Origin: an uncultured Atopobium sp.
Lineage (GTDB): Bacteria; Actinomycetota; Coriobacteriia; Coriobacteriales; Atopobiaceae
Length of the DNA stretch: 9,180 bases
NCBI GenBank assembly: GCA_946647055.1
Contig: CAMPCT010000068.1
Location: 1-9,180, forward strand
Reading direction: 5' to 3'
The notes below the pieces were generated by a model. That model was not told the origin of the DNA. It did not search any database and worked only from the letters and a program-made list of their open reading frames with translations. This document shows, piece after piece, positions 5,434 to 9,180 of this stretch; position 1 is the stretch's first letter, and every line of letters begins with the position of its first letter. The position numbers and the translations under genes are program-made.

Positions 5434-6602
5434 TGGTCTTCTGGTTTTGCATTCCCGCCTACGGGCACACCAACCCCACCATCGAGGTGGTGCGCGAGCT
5501 GGTTCGCCGCGGGCATGAGGTGCGCTACTACTCCTTCGAGGAGTTCCGCGGGAAGATCGAAGGGACAGGGGCTACGTTCGTGGGCTGCGATGCCTTTCTG
5601 CCCTCCCTTGACGGGGCCTCGGAGCGTCGCCTGCGCACGGTGTCGACCACCGAGATGAGCATCCGCTCGTTCCAGACGACGGCGCTCATGGACGACATGC
5701 TCACAAGGGATGTGGAGAGGTATCGGCCCAACCTCGTGGTCACCGACTCTGCCTGCTTCTGGGGAAAGCTTGCCGCCCAGAAGCACGGCCTGCCGCATGT
5801 CTGCTCCACGACCACCTTCGCGTTCAACCAGCACTCGTCGAAGTACATGCAGAACAGCCTTGCCGAGATCGCGGACATGGTCCTGGGGCTTCCGCGCATG
5901 AACCGTGAGCTGCGCAAGCTGCGTCCCTTGGGCTACCAGGTGAAGAGCGCCCTCGACCTCGTGCGCAACAAGGACGACGAGGACACGATCGTCTATACCT
6001 CACGCCTGTTCCAGCCTTGCGCGGAGACCTTCGACGAGCGGCACTTTTGCTTTGTGGGACCATCCGTGCGTGAGGTCGTGCCAGCCGAGAAGGGCGACCG
6101 CCCGCTCGTGTACGTCTCGCTTGGGACGGTCATCAACGACCACCCCGACTTCTATGACAGCTGCATCAAGGCCGTGACGGGGGAGGACGTCGACCTGCTC
6201 ATCTCGTGCGGCAAGGCGTTTGACCCGACCCAGCTGGGCGAGCTGCCGGCAAACGTGCGGGTCGAGCGGTACGTGGACCAGATGGAGGTGCTGTCCCGCG
6301 CAAGCCTGTTCGTCACGCACTGTGGAATGAACAGCACGTCAGAGGCCTTGTACATGGGAGTGCCGCTGCTGCTCTTCCCGCTCACCGGCGAGCAGCGGGC
6401 AGTGGCGCGTCGTGTGGCTGAGCTTGGTGCCGGCAGGCCCCTGGGCGACACCTCGCCAGCGGGCATCAGGGCGGCGGTCAAGGGTGCGCTCGGTGACGAG
6501 GGCCTTGCCGCTGCGGCGATGCGCATGCGAGACGACCTGCGCTCCTGTGGTGGCGCTGCGGCCGCGGCCGACTTTATCGAGGGGGTTGCGGCGAGAGTCT
6601 AG
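5430..6602 (+). CDS. MGT-family glycosyltransferase (GT1, GT-B fold)
   Basis: A 390-residue GT-B enzyme, the normal length for macrolide-type glycosyltransferases that move a sugar from an NDP-sugar to a small acceptor. The N-terminal acceptor domain opens with FCIPAYGHTNP, where His13 is the predicted catalytic base. Asp106 in VVTDSACFWGKLA probably partners it. The C-terminal donor domain includes LVYVSLGT, then THCGMNSTSEALYMGVPLL from residue 296 and FPLTGEQ, with His297 and Glu321-Gln322 at the nucleotide-sugar site. There is no signal peptide or membrane segment, so it is cytosolic. The start overlaps the AbrB-like stop; a second ATG three bases on (5433) is equally possible. Family members glycosylate antibiotics, plant phenolics, sterols or membrane lipids. 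The acceptor here is unknown, and a detoxifying role is only a family-based guess. Confidence 0.92.
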   Translation: MMVFWFCIPAYGHTNPTIEVVRELVRRGHEVRYYSFEEFRGKIEGTGATFVGCDAFLPSLDGASERRLRTVSTTEMSIRSFQTTALMDDMLTRDVERYRPNLVVTDSACFWGKLAAQKHGLPHVCSTTTFAFNQHSSKYMQNSLAEIADMVLGLPRMNRELRKLRPLGYQVKSALDLVRNKDDEDTIVYTSRLFQPCAETFDERHFCFVGPSVREVVPAEKGDRPLVYVSLGTVINDHPDFYDSCIKAVTGEDVDLLISCGKAFDPTQLGELPANVRVERYVDQMEVLSRASLFVTHCGMNSTSEALYMGVPLLLFPLTGEQRAVARRVAELGAGRPLGDTSPAGIRAAVKGALGDEGLAAAAMRMRDDLRSCGGAAAAADFIEGVAARV

Positions 6603-6650
6603 CGACGTCGGCGCTACAATGCCTCTCGGACCCACACGAGAGGACCTGAC
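6603..6650 (+). promoter_or_regulatory. Short promoter/leader with hairpin covering the ribosome site
   Basis: TACAAT at 6615-6620 is a good -10 box, but no matching -35 lies at normal spacing. Downstream, CCTCTCG (6622-6628) and CGAGAGG (6637-6643) form a 7-bp stem with an 8-base loop. The right arm contains most of the ribosome site GAGAGGA (6638-6644) for the ATG at 6651. The stem could restrain translation of the acetyltransferase or shape the end of the preceding message. A transcript starting from this -10 would begin close to or inside the left arm. Confidence 0.4.
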
Positions 6651-7301
6651 ATGACTGACGCCGCCGACATCTCCACCATCACCTATCGCGAGGAAACCAC
6701 GAATGACCTCGAGGCCATCGCCACGCTCTACACCCACCACTGGTGCAACTACGTGCCCGACCCAGCCGACAAGATGCTCGCGGCCAAGAACTGCGTGCTC
6801 GCGCAGCTGGTCCGCTCGCCGCTCACCATCGTGGCCGAGCAGGACGGGGCCCTCGTGGGTGTGTGCATGGGGTGCGTCATCCGTGACGGCGTCGTGCCCG
6901 AGGACCCGCGCTGGCGTCCCATCTTCGACGAGGTCTATGCCCAGGCGACCGAGCGTGCCAAGACGGCCGACGAGCGCCTGGAGGGCCAGCTCTTCGGCGA
7001 CCTGCGTGAGCTCGTCAAGGCCGACGAGTTCATCGCGTCTGGCAGCCCCTACGCGCAAGCCCAGCTCAACCTCTTCATGGTTGAGCCGTGGCTCATCGGA
7101 GCCGGTGTGGGCGGCGAACTCTTCCACCGCATGAAGGAGCTCATGCGCCAGGCCGGTGCCAGCAAGTTCTTCCTCATGACCGACACCGCGTCCAACTGGG
7201 CCTACTACGAGCACCGCGACATGGTGCGCATCTGGGAGCGTTACGACGTGCCCGGTGACCCTACCTCCTGGGGCGCCCTCATGTACGGCGGCACGCTCTG
7301 A
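6651..7301 (+). CDS. GNAT-family N-acetyltransferase
   Basis: A 216-residue acetyl-CoA-dependent acyltransferase. The N-terminal part ITYREETTNDLEAIATLY (10-27) is the usual first strand and helix. Residues 57-78 form the central strands. The acetyl-CoA pyrophosphate loop is VEPWLIGAGVGGELFHRM (144-161), with Gly150, Gly152 and Gly154 at the expected places, followed by FFLMTDTASNWAYYEHRDMV with the Asn182 and Tyr185-Tyr186 usual near the active site. The C-terminus PTSWGALMYGG resembles stand-alone GNAT proteins of gut anaerobes. About 40 residues between strands 3 and 4 (85-127) are a charged helical insert, longer than the family minimum. The ribosome site GAGAGGA lies six bases before the ATG. 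The gene is convergent with the HAD gene, ending 22 bases from its stop. Substrate unknown. Confidence 0.88.
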   Translation: MTDAADISTITYREETTNDLEAIATLYTHHWCNYVPDPADKMLAAKNCVLAQLVRSPLTIVAEQDGALVGVCMGCVIRDGVVPEDPRWRPIFDEVYAQATERAKTADERLEGQLFGDLRELVKADEFIASGSPYAQAQLNLFMVEPWLIGAGVGGELFHRMKELMRQAGASKFFLMTDTASNWAYYEHRDMVRIWERYDVPGDPTSWGALMYGGTL

Positions 7302-7334
7302 TTGTCCAAAAAGGGAGTATCCCTTAGTGGACAA
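7302..7334. repeat. 33-bp palindromic repeat, copy 1
   Basis: Arms TTGTCCAAAAAGGGA and TCCCTTAGTGGACAA flank a central GTA; 13 of 15 positions pair. It starts on the base after the acetyltransferase stop and contains the stop codon of the convergent HAD gene (complement of 7324-7326). Read on the minus strand, an inner 6-bp AAGGGA/TCCCTT stem is followed by a T-run, so it can serve as a weak intrinsic terminator for the HAD gene. Confidence 0.9.
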
Positions 7335-8157
7335 ACGTGGGCATGCGGCCCTCGCGGGTGGCTGCGGCGATCTCCATGAGGGTCTTCGCGACCGAGTCCT
7401 GGTCGGCGGGGCCAATGTGCCAGCGCGCCGCGGCCTCGGCGCGTGGCGAGGCGTTGGCGACGGCAACCGAGTTGGGTACGAGCGCGAGCATCTCGGCGTC
7501 GTTGTCGGAGTCGCCAATGACACAGACCTCGTCGAGCGAGAGTCCCAGGTAGTCGACGAGCCACTTGATGCCCTCGGCCTTGCTCCAGCCGGGTACCACC
7601 AAGTCGAACCAGTTCAGCAGCGGCGAGACGAAGCGGATCTCGGGTACGGCTGCGGCGAACGAGGCCATGACCGCGTCGCAGTGGGCTTGGTCGCCAAAGC
7701 ATGCGATGCCCGCCTTCGCGACATCGTCGGCGGGCAGCTCGTCCACCTCGCGAACGCCCACGGGGAACCAGCTTGGGGGATACTCACCCGTCCGGTCGCG
7801 TGCCGGACCCATCACGAGCGTGGGTTCCCCGTCGACGGGGATGCTCAGGATGGTGCCCGGCGTGTTGTCGATGAGGGCCTTGAGCCGCTCGAGGCCCGCG
7901 CGGTCGTAGGGCATGGCCTTGACGAGCCTTCCGTCCACACGAATCTTCTGGCCGTTGGAGAGCAGCGCCAGGTCGAGGCGCGAGGTGTCGCCGTAGAAGA
8001 AGGAGGCGACGTCGTCGAGGTCGCGGCCGCTGGCCGGCCCAAAGCGCACGCCCGCGGCGTCGAGCTCGTCGAGCGCTTGGAGGGCAAGGTCGGACACCTG
8101 CTCCCACCCGTTGGGGAGCATCGTCCCGTCCATGTCGCTGAGCACGAGCTTGATCAT
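7324..8157 (-). CDS. Cof-type HAD-IIB phosphatase
   Basis: A 277-residue cytosolic sugar-phosphate or nucleotide phosphatase of the HAD superfamily, of normal Cof length. Motif I is SDMDGT, with nucleophile Asp8 and acid/base Asp10. Motif II is Ser43 in ASGRD, motif III is Lys193 in WSKAEGI, and motif IV is GDSDND (215-220). A C2-type cap of about 110 residues lies between motifs II and III. AGGAGGT (complement of 8163-8169) five bases before the ATG is close to the perfect ribosome site. The gene follows the beta-galactosidase-type gene on the same strand with a gap of only 69 bases, nearly all repeat sequence, so it is probably read from the same message. A role in handling sugar phosphates would fit but is inference. 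Its last two codons, Val-His, and its stop fall inside the 33-bp repeat. Confidence 0.92.
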   Translation of the reverse strand: MIKLVLSDMDGTMLPNGWEQVSDLALQALDELDAAGVRFGPASGRDLDDVASFFYGDTSRLDLALLSNGQKIRVDGRLVKAMPYDRAGLERLKALIDNTPGTILSIPVDGEPTLVMGPARDRTGEYPPSWFPVGVREVDELPADDVAKAGIACFGDQAHCDAVMASFAAAVPEIRFVSPLLNWFDLVVPGWSKAEGIKWLVDYLGLSLDEVCVIGDSDNDAEMLALVPNSVAVANASPRAEAAARWHIGPADQDSVAKTLMEIAAATREGRMPTFVH

Positions 8158-8171
8158 GCGTTACCTCCTCA

Positions 8172-8237
8172 TTGTCCAAAAAGGGAGTATCCCCTAATGG
8201 AGAATTGTCCAAAAAGGGAGTATCCCCTAGTGGACAA
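8172..8237. repeat. 33-bp palindromic repeat, copies 2 and 3 in direct tandem
   Basis: Copy 2 (8172-8204) and copy 3 (8205-8237) abut with no spacer. Both begin TTGTCCAAAAAGGGA and have GTA at the centre. Copy 3 ends TCCCCTAGTGGACAA; copy 2 ends TCCCCTAATGGAGAA, which breaks one outer pair. Copy 3 contains the stop codon of the beta-galactosidase-type gene (complement of 8227-8229). On the minus strand each copy gives a GGGA/TCCC stem followed by a T-run, making two consecutive terminator-like hairpins between two co-directional genes. No separate promoter for the HAD gene is evident in what remains. Confidence 0.9.
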
Positions 8238-9180
8238 TGTCGAGCGTGGTCTCGGTGCTGTCGTCTTCGGTCACGACGAGCGTTGCCGTGCCTCCTGCCG
8301 GGACGCGTACCACGGCCTGGGCACGTCCGTAGTAGGTGGTGTGGCTGCCATCCCAGAAACGTTCCGTCGTACGCGGGCGGGCACTGCCAAAGGCCAGCAG
8401 ATCGCCGCCCTCCACGCGGGCGGCAAGGTGGCGGTCGTCGTTCATCTCGACGCGGCCGTTCTTGTCGGTAACGAGCACGTCGACAAAGGCGATGCGCGGC
8501 TCGCCCGGTGCGCCCGGTGCGACGGTCGGCAGCATCGTTGGCTCCTCGACCAAGTGCACCGTCGCCGCGCCAGCAGAGACGAGTCTGGACTCGGCCAACA
8601 GCTCACCGTGCGGGGAGAGCGCGCGGGCGACGAGCTCGCCGGGCTCCCAGCGCAGCTTCCAGGTCGCCACGCCCTTGCGTGGCCGCTTGCGCGAGACGGA
8701 GCGCCCGTTGAGCACAAGCTCCACGACAGGCGCGCGCGAGAAGACCTCGACCACGCAGCGGTTGCCCTTGCAGCCGCGCCAGCTCCACGAGGGCAGGGAG
8801 TTGGTCCAGCGCCAGGCCGAGCGTGCCTCGGTGACACCGGGATGGTTCGCAGGCCTCACCGAGATGCGCGGGTCGCGGGGAAGCCAGTCGGGTGCGCCTT
8901 CGTCGGCCTCGACCGCCAGGCCCCAGGCGACCTGCTCGCCAAAGAGCTCGCCGTTGGGCTCGCCCAGGATGTCGAAGGCGCCCTGCTCGGCCAGCAGCCA
9001 GGGGAAGGGCTTCTCGAACCCCTTGCCGTCGTCCGTGTATGCCCAGGCGCCACAGCCAGCCTCGCCCAGGTAGTCCCAGGACGACCACACGAAGTCGCCG
9101 ATGACGTTGGGCAGGCGCGTGACCTGCCTCCAGTTGTCCCAGATGTCCGCATGGAAGGTCTCGGATCCCACGATGAGGCG
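8227..9180 (-). CDS. Glycoside hydrolase family 2 (beta-galactosidase type), C-terminal part
   Basis: The frame stays open to the window edge, so only about the last 317 residues are seen; full-length relatives usually have 700 or more. The first visible residues read RLIVGSETFHADIWDNW. The Glu of GSET is the expected GH2 catalytic nucleophile, followed by NVIGDFVWSSWDYLGEAG, which ends the catalytic barrel. Further on come a DUF4982-like beta domain (NSLPSWSWRGCKG through VVELVLNGRSVSRK) and a final immunoglobulin-like domain (IAFVDVLVTDKNGRV through FGSARPRTTERFWDGSHTTYYGRA), typical of GH2 beta-galactosidases in gut bacteria. The acid/base Glu lies outside the window. Beta-glucuronidase or another GH2 activity cannot be excluded. 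The gene ends Ile-Val-His-stop inside a 33-bp repeat, and the HAD gene follows on the same strand. Confidence 0.9.
   Translation of the reverse strand, partial: RLIVGSETFHADIWDNWRQVTRLPNVIGDFVWSSWDYLGEAGCGAWAYTDDGKGFEKPFPWLLAEQGAFDILGEPNGELFGEQVAWGLAVEADEGAPDWLPRDPRISVRPANHPGVTEARSAWRWTNSLPSWSWRGCKGNRCVVEVFSRAPVVELVLNGRSVSRKRPRKGVATWKLRWEPGELVARALSPHGELLAESRLVSAGAATVHLVEEPTMLPTVAPGAPGEPRIAFVDVLVTDKNGRVEMNDDRHLAARVEGGDLLAFGSARPRTTERFWDGSHTTYYGRAQAVVRVPAGGTATLVVTEDDSTETTLDIVH

Noticed and set aside
6339..7523. Minus-strand open frame of 394 codons
   Set aside because: It crosses the glycosyltransferase end, the acetyltransferase and the HAD end in antisense or other frames, and its product matches no family I know.

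Overview
The window is about 9.2 kb of GC-rich, gene-dense bacterial chromosome. Compact operons with 1-4 base stop/start overlaps, strong GGAGG-type ribosome sites, AT-richer promoter gaps and short dispersed palindromes point to a high-GC Gram-positive. My tentative guess is a gut or oral Coriobacteriia (Olsenella/Collinsella-like). This is a judgement from gene style, since no marker gene is present. I saw no tRNA, rRNA, transposase, phage gene or CRISPR array.

Layout. Bases 1-325 are non-coding and mostly filled by three tandem ~92-bp units, each a pair of 30-bp palindromic elements (71-315). Next is a divergent block: an FrsA/YcjY-like alpha/beta hydrolase on the minus strand (326-1303), a promoter gap with a MerR-type dyad (1304-1406), then a MerR-family regulator (1407-1865) overlapping by ATGA a second hydrolase of the HSL/Aes type (1862-2704). 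The regulator is thus flanked by two unrelated hydrolases and probably controls both.

The most unusual part is 2803-4976. A complete 451-residue adenylate-forming acyl ligase overlaps by one base a 272-residue protein. That protein ends in a carrier-protein domain with a phosphopantetheine serine (DSL). Before it lies a long charged region of proline-punctuated 11-, 14- and 18-residue amphipathic repeats resembling exchangeable apolipoproteins. The pair looks like a dedicated activate-and-load module whose carrier may lie on a lipid surface. No transferase using the loaded carrier is visible here.

After a 247-bp gap with a perfect 23-bp inverted repeat come a small AbrB/SpoVT-type DNA-binding protein (5224-5433) and an MGT-family GT-B glycosyltransferase (5430-6602), sharing ATGA. 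A GNAT acetyltransferase (6651-7301) follows, with its ribosome site inside a predicted hairpin.

The right end is on the minus strand: the 3' part of a GH2 beta-galactosidase-type enzyme cut by the window edge (8227-9180), then a Cof-type HAD phosphatase (7324-8157). A 33-bp palindromic repeat occurs three times (7302, 8172, 8205). It supplies the final Val-His-stop codons of both minus-strand genes and forms terminator-like hairpins between them.
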